Shown here: positions 34,450-47,369 of the stretch, piece by piece
Layout: every line of letters starts with the position of its first letter
Numbering within the stretch: the first letter of the stretch is position 1
Origin: Dicyema japonicum
Taxonomy: Eukaryota > Dicyemida > Rhombozoa > Dicyemidae
Direction of reading: 5' to 3'
DNA: 64,000 nucleotides
Assembly (NCBI GenBank): GCA_011109175.1
Contig: RDEW01000033.1
Location: 596,207 to 660,206, forward strand
Position numbers and translations under genes: made by a program
Notes under the pieces: model-generated
The model's input: the letters and a program-made list of their open reading frames with translations, nothing else
What the model was told of the DNA's origin: nothing
The model's database searches: none

Positions 34450-34900
34450 TGTACCCGAATTATTATTAATTATTAAAAAGCATTCCCAGAAAACATAAAA
34501 TTAGTTAAGTTTCCCTTGTGCCGTATTCCGAATCATCATCCTCTCCGTCAGCTTCCATCATGATCCTCTGTTGCGCGCTAGTTCTCTTAGGTAGTCCAGG
34601 TCGTCAACCGAAGTTAGTCTCATACCAACCGCCGATAGGTCTTCGTTCAAAATAGTCAGAAGTGTTGTTCTTGGCCTTCCGCGGAATACGGCTCCTGTGT
34701 GTGCTAAGTAGTTGTCCGTTGCGACATTTTCGGGGACCTGGTCATTTATACGTAACACGTGGCCAAAGAGGCTCCATCTTGATTTGAAAATATCATCTAA
34801 CCACGCCGGTTTGCATTAGAGATCTTCATTGATCTTGATTACCGATTTGAGGGAATCCACGTCCGCAATCTGTTGGCCTTCTTTTTTGGAGAGGCAGAGG
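34450..34900 (-). mobile_element. LINE C-terminus and 3' tail
   Basis: The minus frame 34,558-34,758 reads LRINDQVPENVATDNYLAHT, then FRGRPRTTLLTILNEDLSAV and DDLDYLRELARNRGS. The tail CGGCACAAGGGAAACTTAAC...GAAAACATAAA...AATAATTAATAAT follows on the reverse strand. The same end is at 49,664-50,045 (+) and 25,800-25,870 (-). The upstream copy segment (TRWSLFGHVLR equivalent) is present to about 34,800. Confidence 0.8.
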
Positions 34901-35059
34901 TTCTACAAGAATAAAGTCTAATCTTGCAATTATTGCTATGAACACCCGATTCTTAAAGAGGCGTTCATAGATTGAGGATATTTTTAATGAAACAGTTAAA
35001 GAGTGAGGATAATTTTTGAACTGAGGGATATTGTTTTCTTACATTAAATGGAAGCTCAG

Positions 35060-35480
35060 AAGCAGAAGGCTGACTAACCGTTGCAAGACGTACGTCGGAG
35101 ATTTTTTCAATGGAAACTGGAAAAACTTAATTAGCTCTTAACATATACTTTGAAAAATACTGTGTTTGTTTCCCGTGAACCTATGATATTAACTATTTGT
35201 ATTACTTGGTCGAGAACTTCCTGCCGGTAATGTTTTTGAAACAAGATAATATTTGTGAGACAATGATTCTAATAAGAGGATTTAATTTTGACAAGACCGA
35301 TAAATCCTGACTCGATAACCTAGCATGGAAGGAGCTCCGTCGGTACATATTGATCCAACTTTGCTCCATTCAATATTATTTGATTTCATGAAAATATTGA
35401 TTTCGTGTATTGATTCGATCTTTATGGAATTTGTCCAGGAAATGAATCGGCCCATATGGTTGTAACAGTTTCCAAAATAG
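35060..35480 (-). pseudogene. hAT transposase fragment (FAM200/ZBED5 type)
   Basis: The minus strand reads NNIEWSKVGSICTDGAPSML, then after frame changes SLSHKYYLVSKTLPAGSS, LDQVIQIVNIIGSRE and TVFFKVYVKS. CTDGAPSMxG followed by a VSKTLPxxLxxVLDQVIxxVN block is the central RNase H-like part of this hAT transposase group. Several frame changes are present and no termini were found, so it is a relic. Confidence 0.7.
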
Positions 35481-36099
35481 ATGATTTACAATCCTACTTT
35501 CAACACGTTATACTTTTCACATTTTGTTATCACATTTCTACATGGGGGAGAATGACATGTCAAAAATCACTCAAAGGATCTTTTGAGATCTTCTAAACAG
35601 ATTACGTCATTAAGAAACCAAAAAGTTGCAATTTTCAAAATAAAAATTGCAAATAAATTTTTTTAATTGTAAAAATTGCATTATGGAAAAATAAACGAAA
35701 TTATTTATTTTTTATAATTATTTATTGTAATACGAAATTAAATATTCCCGAACATTTTCAGGTTAAAAGTTTCGATCTTTAGTAATAATTTTCGTCAAAA
35801 GAGATTTAACTGAGGCTGAGCTTCCGCAACAATTTCGAAGGTATGAGTAAATTTCTGGCGATAGATTTTTATTTGAGAAATCAAGAATACTTAGTATCCC
35901 AGATTTTTGAAGCTTTTCTGATATACAATCTTTTAAATTGCACCTATCTCATAAAAAATTCTATGCTGTTAAAGATTTTTCATTGAATGCATAAGATTTT
36001 TCATTGAATAATCGAGTAGTTCGGTATTTGAAATCATTTTAATTAAAACCAAATAGTTTGAGCTGATTTCGGTTAAACTTGAAAACAACGCGGGAATAT
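35481..36099. other. AT-rich spacer
   Basis: Long A/T tracts at 35,640-35,740. No coding or terminal-repeat signal is seen. Confidence 0.35.
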
Positions 36100-36600
36100 T
36101 GACTAATTATTTGGCCTAAAATAATTAAGAATCGAAACATTTTTGATTAAAACCCCATCTCCTTCAAATTCAGAGACAAATTTAATAATCTCTGGAAGAT
36201 TCTGGAAGTGATGTTTGGTTGCTTTTAGCCAGCTTCCCCATCTTGTGACAACAACTTCGGGTGGATTTCCTATTTGCGATAACATTTCCCAGCGTCTTTA
36301 AAAAACGAGTTCCGTTGACTTGAGCTTCACAAACCAGAAAAACATATTCCCCACTATTAAATAACTTCAAAAATAACAGTAAGTGATTCTGAATAGTGTC
36401 TATTTTACATTTTGAGATTTCTTTTATATTTGACCTACATGTTGATTCGGATGGCAAATGATTGTTCCATCTTCAAAAAGGCGAATGAGAGAAGTGTGTC
36501 TCATTTTGTAAATTGGGATGTTTGTCTCCAAAAATGCTTCTGTTACTTTCATAGCTCAAGTAATCCGAGTATCGGTTCTCTCGGAAATGCATGTCTGTGA
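36100..36600 (-). pseudogene. Second hAT-like transposase fragment
   Basis: The minus frame 36,103-36,285 reads IGNPPEVVVTRWGSWLKATK then HHFQNLPEIIKFVSEFEGDG. The PPxPVxTRWGTWLxAxxYYxxNFxxIxxxV pattern belongs to the C-terminal part of another hAT-related transposase group common in invertebrates. The neighbouring frame 36,182-36,457 is decayed. Its order relative to the 35,060-35,480 relic shows it is a separate insertion. Confidence 0.55.
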
Positions 36601-36879
36601 ACTCTGAGATGGGTTGGATTCTTGTATAATTTTAAACTCAGAAAAATACTGTGCCCTTTCAAATGTCTTTTTGTAGAAACATGTGCGTCGACCAAAAAAT
36701 TATGTCACATCGTACAACATTCGAGCAATTGGAACAAAATAAATTTCTTTCTCCGTAAATAACAAACTCTGGGAATTTTTTGCATAAAAAGAAATTGAAA
36801 AAAGTTTCAATCATTACTCAGACGATACCATGGATCAGATCACCATCAAAATGGAGCTGTACCCGTCCTTGATCAACTG

Positions 36880-39290
36880 ATTAACCTATATATTCCACCA
36901 CAAGGTTCCTGCCCAAAATCCTACACCCCAAGTATACCCTGCCTCTCATTACTAAAGAACGCTCTAATATGCGTGACCTAAATACCCGACACTTCGTTTG
37001 GCTATCTTCACAGTCCTCTGACACCCGAGGCGAGTTCATCGCAAATGGTCCCATTGATATGTTTATCCTGAATGATCCTAAATTACACACAAGAACCCTT
37101 TAAGGAGCACTGATAGCTGCACCTCTCCTGATTTGACCTATGTTCTCCCTCTTTAGCAGGAATCACTACATGGATGTGAACTATGGTTTCTCTAGCGACC
37201 ATAATCCCATCCTTCTCACGTTAAGAGGATTTTGAGACGCCGGACATTGCTACCGTGAAAAGTTTCAAGAATTATAAGAAGGTGACTGGCCTGGCTTCTC
37301 TGACTTCGTAAACCTGAATTGGTCAAAGGACTATCATCCCATATACGTTCGATAGATAAAGGCAAAAACATCAGTGTGCCATTCAAAAGGCTGACAACAT
37401 ATTTATTCCCTCTCATTATACACGATTTTTATACCTACCCTCTATTCCGGACACTTACACTCATACAAAAGGAACCAAATAAAAAAGTGCCATCGACGGA
37501 GTTGAAATCCATCAGACAACTAAATAAAAGTATCAACCAGAGCATAAAGATCATCAGGATCAGAGGTGGCGTCACCTAATCAATCGTCTTAACGGAAAAG
37601 TTCATCTCACCAATTTTGGAAAACATTAAAACAAATTAAATCAGAGTTGGAAGATACGAACGGAACCTGTAAACCCTCTCCAGAACATATTTGTCATATA
37701 CACCCTAATCTACTTATGAAACACTACGCTGCGATCAGCTTCAAAAACTCTCTAAACAACTGATATCAAAGTACGTGACCGCAAATAGAAAAATGAACCT
37801 TACCAAGAACTATTCTCAGAGAAGCAGGTCTCAGAGGTTATCGCCGGATTAAAGATCTCACGGCCCTGCGGCCCAGACAAAGTATCTTCAATTCAGCTAA
37901 AACACCTAAGCAAGTACGCAATTAGCTACCTAACGGAAATTTTTAACCGTTTGTTAAAATGGAAAGAACTCGCTCATTACTCCAATTCATAAACCGGAAA
38001 ACCAAAAGGATATCCCAGTTCATACAGACCAATCTCATTGACCTCTACTATATCAAAAGTGTTAAAAGTTGATCCTATCTGAAATTACCTTCCCTAACTC
38101 AACCGAATTTCCAACACGGATTCCGTTCTGGAAGATCAACCACGACATTCCTATCAACGCTTTCAGTTCATTGCGCATGGTTTCAACACTATCCCAAAAC
38201 ACATGCGGACAACAATTGTCTCGATTGACATCAGCAAAGTGTTTGACTATATACGAGAAAAGAGTTAATTAAAAAAATCTCTGATTCAAAAATTCCCTAA
38301 CTTGAAGTTATGGCTGGCCAATTTTTATCTGGAAGACGGGAGGGTCATCTGTGGCCACCTCAGATCACGTTTACTACCATACGGAGTGCCCAAAGGTTCG
38401 CCTTTGTCCCTACTCTATTCAACCTTTTCCTCCACGAGCTGCCAGCAGACATTGACAAAAACTTCCTACTTCTTACTTATGCTGACGACATCATCATTGC
38501 AACAAGAAGCAGTTCGACATCATAAGCAGTCTCACTCGCACAGAAAAAAGTGGATTGTATCCACGATTGGTTGATAGCTAACCGTCTCTCGGTATCGGCC
38601 TTCAAAATCAACATGCACTCTATTCACTTCCGACAGACGGTCCAAAGATGAACCAGAAATCTTCATCGGACATATTTGGATACCTGTCACAAGAAACCCT
38701 AAATCCTGGGAGTGACATATTACAGGCTGCTTAATTTTACCTACCATGCCAAACGTGTCTTTCAAAAACTACAAAAATTGAATGTCACACGGGCCCTCAT
38801 CCAGAAGACCCCGGCGAATATGAATAAAGCAATCGGAACCATATTCCGCCAGACAATTGCGCCGGCCGTGGAATGTGCCTCAGATTCGTGGAGATTCGCG
38901 TTATCAGAAGGCACTATCCAAAAACTAAACTTGCTGCAAAGGAAAACAATCTTATGCTGGACCACAATGTGGAACAAAAATACCTCCCCTGTTGACGGAA
39001 TCTACAACTCGAAGATATAGTTCCGGATTTTCCGCAATTGCAAGGAAGATGAACACCACTAAGTTTCTCACTGTTCCTACGCAAAAGAAAATCGGTTGGC
39101 TAAGAAATTTCCTTCCCAATCGGCTTCTGCAAGAATCAAAGAAGGCATTTCCGTTCGATAGTCGAAACAATGGAGACGCACAGGCTTCGGATGGCACGTT
39201 TGGTTGCGGGAACTGGGATCAATTAACTAGTTTACTTTACTTTTGTCTTTCTTTTTCGGTGATCCCGGGTTAATAAATAAATAATAAATA
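36880..39290 (+). mobile_element. LINE with APE endonuclease and RT (jockey-like, dead)
   Basis: From about 36,890 broken frames read the endonuclease end (MRDLNTRHFVWLSSQSSDTR, then SRNHYMDVNYGFSSDHNPIL, containing the SDHNP catalytic step). The RT follows: LKISRPCGPDKVSSIQLKHL near 37,850, GFRSGRSTT near 38,125, then VPTLFNLFLHELPADIDKNF and LLTYADDIIIATRS near 38,420-38,520 with the catalytic YADD intact. After the palm come VFQKLQKLNVTRALIQKTPA and PAVECASDSWRF. The 3' tail ends near 39,290 with GATCCCGGGTTAATAAATAA. This is the most complete LINE in the window but has numerous stops and frame changes. Confidence 0.85.
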
Positions 39291-39479
39291 AGCATTGACT
39301 AAAATTGCAAAAAAATTACAATTAAATTGAAACAAATATTGCTGAAATTAATTATTATTCACTAATTATTATTTATGTAACTTTTATTAAATTACATTTA
39401 ATTGCAATTTATTGCAATTGGTTGCCATAGTCATTAGGGTTGAAATTCGACTAAATACTAAAAAATTCGTTTTTGTACT

Positions 39480-41000
39480 GACCCAGTATCGTATTGATTG
39501 AGAAGGTGTCGCTATTGATAGGAAAACTTTATATGTCCCAAAAATCTCCATCTGGATTCAATAATATCTAAGCCCAACCGTCTTGCAGAGCACCTCTCAT
39601 ATAGGGCACTGTTCTTTATTTTGTTCCGTGAATAATTCCTGGTTGCTTTCGGTGATTCTGGCTCGTTCAGCTCTTGGTTTGAACAATTCGTTTATTTTAA
39701 TGTCAAACCTGTTGATTTTCACAGTTTACGTTTATCCTCGGTTTACAGAGGAATCATTTTTATAGTGCCACTGAGGGCTCATAGAGGAAGTGTTTCGATG
39801 TTGTTTCGTCGTCAGATATAAAGTCAACATCGTCCGCTACATTATTTCGGGAATTGCGTCTTCATATATTTTAATGAAGTCATGGAGTGGTGTCTCTAAG
39901 TAGACAGTGAAGAGCAATGACAAAGCGAGTCGCCTTGAGGTTTTCCTACATTGTTTCAAATTCCTGTGAGGTCTCGTTCCCTACCAGTACAGTCAGCCAT
40001 CTTAAGAACTGAATCTTGGTCAAGGAAGGTAGACAAAAATTCCATAAGTTTTACATGGCGGCTAGTGTCGAAGAGTCGTGACATGTCTATGCCAAGTATT
40101 GTCGTAGCAAAATTGAATCTTCAACAAATTGCACTGCGTCATTTGTGAGACCGGACTGCATCTGAAGTTGATCTCCCAATTTTGGAGAGAGGTATTGATT
40201 TACATCTTCTTGCACTTTCTAAAATAATCAATGTTAGAGTTTTGCCTTGAGTCGACAGTAAAATGCCTGAGCCTAGATTTTCTAGTGACCCTGTTGGTTT
40301 GAATAGAAATCTAGAATCCTTTTCCCATTGGTAATGACGAATTCATGGCGAACATGTCGTTTAATATGCTAGAGATTATGTTGGAGACTCTGATCCATAT
40401 TTCAGTAGATTCGGACAGATGGCATCGGTTCTTTAACTTTGTTGTTGTTGTCCTCACTTCGTCTGAAGTTATTTTGTTATTGAGAGGCTTAAGATGTTTT
40501 TTCTCAGTGTATGATCCAGAGGTAGAAGATAGAAGAGTTGACAAAGAGCTTCCATGGAGTCCTTCGAGTGAGTGTTGATAGTCCTCTCAGACTTTGGAGA
40601 GAAGTTTTGTATCACTTGGAGTGTCGGAATGCTATGTTATATAGGAAAAGATTAAACGTCTTGCAATAATTGATTAATGAAATTCTTGGAAGTTGAGCGA
40701 TTCTTTCGATGTATGGAGCATACACGTTTTTGATCGTGATAAATGCTCCAGTCTTTTAAGGGTCTCCTGTTTTCATCCCAAGTACAGAAATTTTATCGTT
40801 AACTCGCCTGTGGTTGAGGATTATCTAACAATGATCCTTATATACTGCACAGCCTAGTCCATATTGTCTTCAGTCAACCGAGTGTGTTAGGTTTCGTCTA
40901 ATCCACCTTTGTAGGGATCCACCGTTGTCTTTATGATAAAGTCCTCACAGAGTGTTACTCTTGTATTTTTGCATAATACATGACAGTGAACGAAGAGAGT
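39480..41000 (-). mobile_element. LINE RT, 5' and middle part (dead)
   Basis: The minus strand reads LKPLNNKITSDEVRTTTTKL and KNRCHLSESTEIW (a decayed KAPGPDxI step), then broken YDNTWHRHVTTLRH and RRLALSLLFTVYLETPLHDF (the GDSLSPLLFTVYLE block). The YADD region at about 39,830 is degraded. It has the same RT type as 9,840-10,260 and 17,640-19,440. Confidence 0.65.
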
Positions 41001-41104
41001 GAAAATGAATTGTTCCGAATGCTTTGAAGACATCAATTGCAAGAGAAGAATGTCAGCTCCTCAACCAAATAGCTAACAGCTCATATCGATCAAGCTCATT
41101 GGAG

Positions 41105-41400
41105 ACGACGTAGATATTTATTATTATTGGCACTTGCGCTGTCATAGATCGGGACAAAGCATGTGAAACACAGAAAATCAAATTACGTCCCCCAGACTTC
41201 TCTAAAGTCTGCTCCGTAACCTGTCAATGTCCTCCCCGTCTCTGAGGCGTCCCCCCGACTTCTTTAAAGTTTTCGTCAAGGACAGTCGGTAGGGTTGTCC
41301 TTGACAGCAATCCATTGCGGCTCCAGGAGGAAGCTGATCTCTAGAGAGCCCCCTGACATCGTGAAAACATTGGGCACACCTCAAGGATACTCCCTCTCTC
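41105..41400 (-). mobile_element. LINE 3' end
   Basis: The minus frame reads AMDCCQGQPYRLSLTKTLKK then DGEDIDRLRSRL, the decayed C-terminal end of the LINE type at 11,815-12,640. The matching tail CACATGCTTTGTCCCGATCT...CAATAATAATAAATA is at 41,113-41,170. Confidence 0.65.
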
Positions 41401-42205
41401 TTGTATTGCTAGCTGAATACCTTGAGATCACTGGAAGTATTACAGCGACGATATAATGGAATTTTTTTAGGCCGATGATGTTGAATTTGTCTCAAGTAAC
41501 AAAGAAGCACTTCGAAGTCTTCTGGAAGTAGCGCCAGACCGCCTCTATCAATGAATCGTCGAGATCAAACGGATGGAACCACGCATTACCGAAAACTGGC
41601 GGAAGACCATAAAACTTGGCTCCTTCTCGAGAACTCTGAAGACATTGCGAGAAGGAAATTGTCATCTACAGTGACCTTGCAAAAAATCCAAAGACGTCCT
41701 CTCTATCACTCCGTTTCATGTTGTAGGAGGCTTTCATGAAATCGATCCTTGCGTACAACTCTGATTCATGGGGAATCTCGACAACCGATGGACAAAGGCT
41801 CGACTCCTTTATAGACAGTAACATGGGTTTTTCTTGGGACTAAAGTGGTCAATCTGTCTAAGGAGTGAAGCATTGTACAAAAGAAGCTTATCTGGACCTC
41901 TGAGCTCCTTGATCTTGAAGACGCACTAAAAACTGTTTGGTCACATTCTAAGAATGGAGAATCGCCATCAAAATCATCATGGAAGCATCTGAGTGAAAGT
42001 TCCGAGGTCTCCACGTACCACGCTTCCCGAAGTCCTGAATGGTGACCTGAGACCAGTAAACAGAACACTAATGGACGGTGAAGACATCAGTATTCTGGAC
42101 TCTGTCATCGAACAGTTGAGGGTGGGAGAGACTAGTATCGAGGATCATGCAGATGGACATGAATATATGATTAATTGTTGCTAATAATAATTATCTAAAA
42201 AATCC
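41400..42205 (+). mobile_element. LINE 3' part converging on the myosin gene
   Basis: Frames read a degraded FADDVEFVSSNKEALRSLLE, KLGSF...LKTLREGN, then RSPRTTLPEVLNGDLRPVNR and a tail GTTGCTAATAATAATTATCT ending at about 42,205. It is the same family as 11,815-12,640. Its 3' end lies about 20 nt from the stop codon of the oppositely oriented myosin gene. Confidence 0.75.
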
Positions 42206-42225
42206 ACGTTAACTAGTAGTTATAA

Positions 42226-45200
42226 TTATATTTTTTCTAAGTAGTTCCCGGGAACAAAACCCTTCACTCCGTTAATACGGGCGGTCCACCATCCATCATC
42301 ATCTAAGGTAACATTAAGTCCAGACTTTTTTCAATCACAGTGATCGTATTCCCTGCTTCAAACGAGACCTCGTCATTGTTTCTTGCCGTAAACGGGTATA
42401 ATGCTTTGTAGGCTTGTCTGCTAGGAACACCCGGGGGTCTGAAATTGGTTATAATTTAAATCAACACAGAATAATTCACTGTAGTAGGTTTTGTGGCTAA
42501 AATTAATATAAAAATTACCGGTTGGTTGTACTGAGTTTGATTTTTTGGGGATGTTAGGGACTAAAAATAAGTTATTGGTCTCCAAACTGGTTGAACTGGG
42601 GAGTCCTTCTCCAATCTTGACCAACATAGTCATATGTCTGCTTGATGGTCTTTCGACCTCTCCCTGTCCATCCTTCCTGACTTCAAATGTGCTCTTTGAT
42701 CCTCCCATGAATCCCTTCTTTTGTATTTCTATTGAATCTGTAGTTGACCACATTATCTATTACTTGGGGGATACTTCAATGTTCAATTCTTTATTCAGAT
42801 TTTCCATGTGGCATGCATTAAGGTAGTACAGCAGTTCTGTCTTGAACTCACATTTAATGAGGAAAGACGAGAATTGAACTGAAGACAGAGAAAGTCGTCC
42901 TTTAGTGGACTAAAAATATACGAACAGTCTTACCTTGTAATGACCTTGTTTAGAGCAGAGTGCGTGTTCTCATAAACGACCGACTGCTCAATCTTCCCTT
43001 TGTCTGCCCCCTTAGTCACCTGCCACGTCAATCTCATAAAATACTTTTTGAGCTCCCACAAAGTATATTTTTTTATTTGTAACAAAAATATCTCTGCTAA
43101 CCCCCTAAGATGTGTAGAATTGACTACCTGGAAGATTCGGCTGAATTTGCGAACTGTGCTGGCAAACTGAACCTTTTCTCTTTTCGGTATGAACATGACC
43201 TTTTCTGGATTGTTGTTCAACCCGATGTAGTCTCTCCTGTATTTCCTAACTATGCTGTTCTTTCTGCGCTCTTTCTTGTTCAGCAACAGTTTCGATGCTA
43301 AAATGGATAGTTTCTGTACCTTCGAGACAACCCATGTATTCGTGGGAACAACCGGCTACCAAGGTTAGGTATTTTTGTAGTTGACGAGCAGCCAGATTTC
43401 TTTTGATCGAAAATCCGTCTTCTATAATAAAAAACTTAAGTTTTTCATAAAAAACTACAGTTTCTGGTTTTTTGATAAAAAGTTTGGTTTTTCCATATGC
43501 ATATTCGTAATCTGGGATTCCAAAGTGATCCAGGATTATCTTCACTCCATCCTTAGGGTTGCCATTATATTTTGGCCACGTTTCTGATGACAAAACTCCA
43601 TAACTGGAAATAATTCGATAATTAGACCGGCTAAGAAAGTTATCGTATTGACTTCGGTAAGCGAATCCAGCTCTCCGCACATTAATACTTTCCTCTAAAC
43701 CGAGGTACTTTACTTGGTGTTGAACCCTAAAATGTACATAACAGAAAAAACCTCGATTCTTCAAACGTTCCTGGTTTTTTAGCGTCATTTGGTTTGATAC
43801 ATCGAATATAGTGAGGAGTACACTGACTAAGCTTGTTCATTAACGCAATGGCTTGAGTCTGCGATATGGAGTCACTTTATTACCCTTATTTTGAATCCTG
43901 TAGTGGATATGTTACCCCTTCTTAGCTTGGTGATGTCGTCAGGAAACAGAGCCCTTATAAATTCGCTTGAATAAGTCCAATTTAACCTTTTGCTGTTTTG
44001 AAGTGTCTGGACTACGTCTGGATTCAGAGCATCTCTGTTCTTTCCGCAGAATCCCTCCACGTTGTAAATAACCTGTAAAATAATCCCACGTGGTCACACA
44101 TTTCCGGCGTAGTGTTCAATAGAAAACCCATTTCTAATTGTTCTAAATCGAGAATTGGTTCCATGTAAGCCAAGTTTCTATTATTACTTTTGGCTAAACC
44201 AACCTCCAACAACTTCTGGTCGATTCCCTCAGTTTGGGCATGGGCTGTCTTACAGACGTCATCGGCAATATAAAATATTCCTGGCGGGGTTTTGGCTTCT
44301 ATGAGATCACATATGGCCTGGTTGTTGAAATAATTGATTTCTTTCCATTTTATTCCTTCCCTGCAATATTCTTCCTAAAATTGAGATCCAATGAGCAAAC
44401 CTGCTCAGACTTTAGCGTCAGTTCTATGAATATCTGCTGTAATTTTTCATTAACATAATTTATGCAAAACTGCTCAAATCCGTTCTTATCGAACACTTCG
44501 AATCCATAAATATCCAAAATTCCAATATAACAGCTCTTGTCCTTTATATCCAGGGCATGGTTTACTTTCTACGAATTAATCCCTCTCATCTACCTCAAGC
44601 AGGAAATCAAAGTTTCGGGAGTATAATGCCTTGGTCAAGGCATCTCTGACAAAATTTGCTTGTTCTGAGTTGAGGAAGACATCGATGACCTCGTTGGTGT
44701 TTCCCCACTTGCTTTCCATAGTCCGTGTTGTCATGTTTTGCATGAGGTCTTTCTTTTCTATTCCAAGAAGCTTAGCTGGCATATCCAATGCTACAAGTGA
44801 CAATTACACAAAAACCGCTGGGGTTTCCGATAATTGCTTTATTCTCCTCTTCCTTGAAGGTTACATTACCCAAGTGTAGCACAGCCGCCACGAGGGAAAA
44901 TATTTCGTCCTGTGTGTTCTTATTTAATCCTACAATGTCCATTGCGTTCTACAAATTAGTCAATAAGCCATACCTTAGTGATCCTGAACTCCTCGGCGTC
45001 ATCCATATCGTCGTTATCGTAACTCCCTGTTTTATTTAGATAGTTGTAGTCTTTACAGGTGGTAAGTCCCAGCGATTCTGTAATTTGAGAGCGGATTTAT
45101 ACTTAAAGTGGCACTATCGGCTCCATTCAACAATTGGTAGAAAATGTGGAATCCCCGCTCCCCCTTTAGCGCGGAAACTACACGTGACTGGAATTAAGTT

Positions 45201-45885
45201 TGAATATGACACCTTTTCTAGGAGAAAGGTCGAAATGGTCGCTCCGTCGGGGACTCCTCCGACGAAATAAATCTGTACGTATTTTCCCTAACGTTAATAA
45301 ATTAAAATTTCTCACAAAACGACTGGAATTGTTGTTTCTCTGTGTCTTCGAGTTCCCAAACGACTCCAACAGCGGGTTTGTCTGCAAAATAACATTTTTA
45401 GTTTTCTGAAGTAAAATTAGTCAGAACCTCAGAATTCACCCCTCCACCTGATGACTTGATGAGGTAGTTCATTATGGAGACACAACTGAAAGTCTTCCCT
45501 GCCCCAGATTCACCACTAAGTTTGATAAATCAGCGAACCTGATTATACAGCATTGGTTATCTTGATAGGAGCAAATATTGGTAAGCATGGAATCAGCGAT
45601 TGCATAAATGTGGGGTTTGTTTTCATATATGGCCTACAATATTGAGGAAATGAGTACAGCTGACATGTACTTATCCATATTTTCGGTTGTGAAAAGGCCC
45701 AGCTTTTTATAAGGATTTATAGCAATAAGGACTTGACCAATATAAGTCTAAATGAGTCAAATTCTTACATAAATTTCATCCTTTGAAAATCTGTGTTGAA
45801 GGGTCTTGACTATGTTATTGACATTGATCTTCTCCAAAAGGACTAGATCGTCGATTCCTCGTTTAACTCCCTTGTCAGTGGCCAT
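42226..45885 (-). CDS. MYO1E: Class I myosin, long-tailed (MYO1E/F type)
   Basis: An actin-based motor linking membrane to actin, acting at endocytic sites and the cell cortex. About 22 micro-introns separate exons coding roughly 1,030 residues. The head opens [20 protein letters not shown] and has [11 protein letters not shown], the P-loop SGESGAGKT, switch [12 protein letters not shown] and switch [11 protein letters not shown]. Then come [28 protein letters not shown] and [20 protein letters not shown]. After a weak IQ region, TH1 starts [20 protein letters not shown]. An SH3 domain ends the protein ([39 protein letters not shown]). Head, TH1 and SH3 match amoeboid/MYO1E-type tails; a Pro-rich TH2 is nearly absent. 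The intron at 42,757-42,774 would be only 18 nt, and one at 43,604-43,627 is in frame and stop-free. One base seems lost at 42,861-42,862 before CEFKTELL, and the join before SH3 is unsure. The exact paralogue (E or F) cannot be told. Confidence 0.92.
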
Positions 45886-46786
45886 TGCAGCACAATGATG
45901 AATCTAATAAAAATTCAATGCGCAAATATCTATTTATATCCGTATTCATGCAATTTCCGTATATGTCCGTATTTATCTCCAAATTAATCAAAATTAGACC
46001 TTTAACACAAATAAATCACAATTTTAATTTATTTTTGTGTTTGATAAAATTTGGAATAAATTAGTCAAACTATTTAGTTACCCACAATCAATTTTAGTCA
46101 AAAGACAATTTTCCATACTTGGACCCAGAATATGTAAAAATGATTTTTGATAAAAAAGCGGGTGGGACCAAAGGGGCCTGTCCCTCCTATAGAAGAGGTC
46201 GAAACTTTTATATGTGTTAAAATAAGTTTTCAATAATCAATTCAGTGTTAGGGACCACGAGGACAGCTCCCCGAGGTCGAAATTTTGATTTTTTATATTA
46301 ATGTTAAAAAAGATCTGGGGAATCAAATTGGTGTTAGTGACCCCAAATGACTAAAAAAGAGGTTAATCCACATCAGATAATGACTATATTGGAGTTAATT
46401 TGGTTAATTATATATGTAAATTTGTTTCTTGTAACTGTTAAACTGAGTTATAATCACATGTTCATATTTTACTTGAAAATTGCTCTCGAATTCATATTTT
46501 TCCGTATTCACTGCGCTAGTTGATTATAAGCGGGTTACCATGGTGACGGTTCTGAATTATGAGAGTAAATTCTTTAATATATTTCGAAAAGTCTTTAAAA
46601 ATAAAAAATTTCTTAATATTTTGCGAATTAAATAAATTATTAAGAACACACTTTGGACTATTTTAATGTCACGTCTTTGTTTAGTCAAATTCTGAGTATC
46701 AAGACATTAAAATGTGTTAAAAGGAAAGAGTTAACGTTAGTTCAGTCGAAAAAACACCGGTTAAGAGGAAGAAAATTTCACTATTC
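45886..46786. other. Myosin upstream spacer
   Basis: AT-rich. The region 46,130-46,380 contains purine-rich stretches with repeated GGGACC/GGGGA words but no coding frame. No promoter element is singled out. Confidence 0.35.
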
Positions 46787-46800
46787 ACAATGGTCGTTGG

Positions 46801-47110
46801 CATAGTGGTTAGGTGTCGGGCTAAAATGACTTAGGTTACGGGTTCGATTCTTGCTGCTGTTCACCTGGTGGAAGGTTCCACGCATCTACGATGCCAAAAG
46901 GGTTTGACGAGTGACGCCGTCATCAGTGGATACTCACTGCGGAACTGGATTGTCCAGAAAGGACCGACACACAAGAAAAAGAAAAAAGAAGTGAAGATCA
47001 TTCCTTGGTTCTACGATTAGTTAAAATTAACTGTTCTTTATTAAATAAATTGTGTGTCCTGCCTATGCGGAGCTATAAATGCTATGGCTCTCGTGAAAAG
47101 GCTATAAAAA
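46801..47110 (+). mobile_element. tRNA-derived SINE, copy 2, full length with 14-bp TSD
   Basis: The head is GGCATAGTGGTTAGG (A box) and GGGTTCGATTCTTGC (B box). The body is CCACGCATCTACGATG...GACGCCGTCATCAGTGGATA, and the tail TGCGGAGCTATAAATGCTAT then GGCTCTCGTGAAAAGGC. The insertion is flanked by perfect ACAATGGTCGTTGG at 46,787-46,800 and 47,111-47,124, the target duplication made during LINE-driven insertion. The last GG may belong to the element. Confidence 0.92.
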
Positions 47111-47369
47111 ACAATGGTCGTTGGTATCTAAACGGGGTTCAGGCAATTTCCACACAGTACTATGCACTTTCAATTTTCCAGTCTTAACGCTTGAGTTGTG
47201 TCTAATTATTCACATTTTAATCCTTGGAATACTTTTATATTTTTTGAAAGGAGTTCTATGGAGCACGTGTAAACGGTTGTAATTATAAACAGCTGTTTCG
47301 ACACCACTCACGCTTTTTTTCTTTGCAATCCAACATCTTAGAAATTGTTACCTTCAAAGTATGAATAAA

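Noticed and set aside
46801-46870. tRNA gene
   Set aside because: Head of the full-length SINE with target-site duplication, not a stand-alone tRNA.
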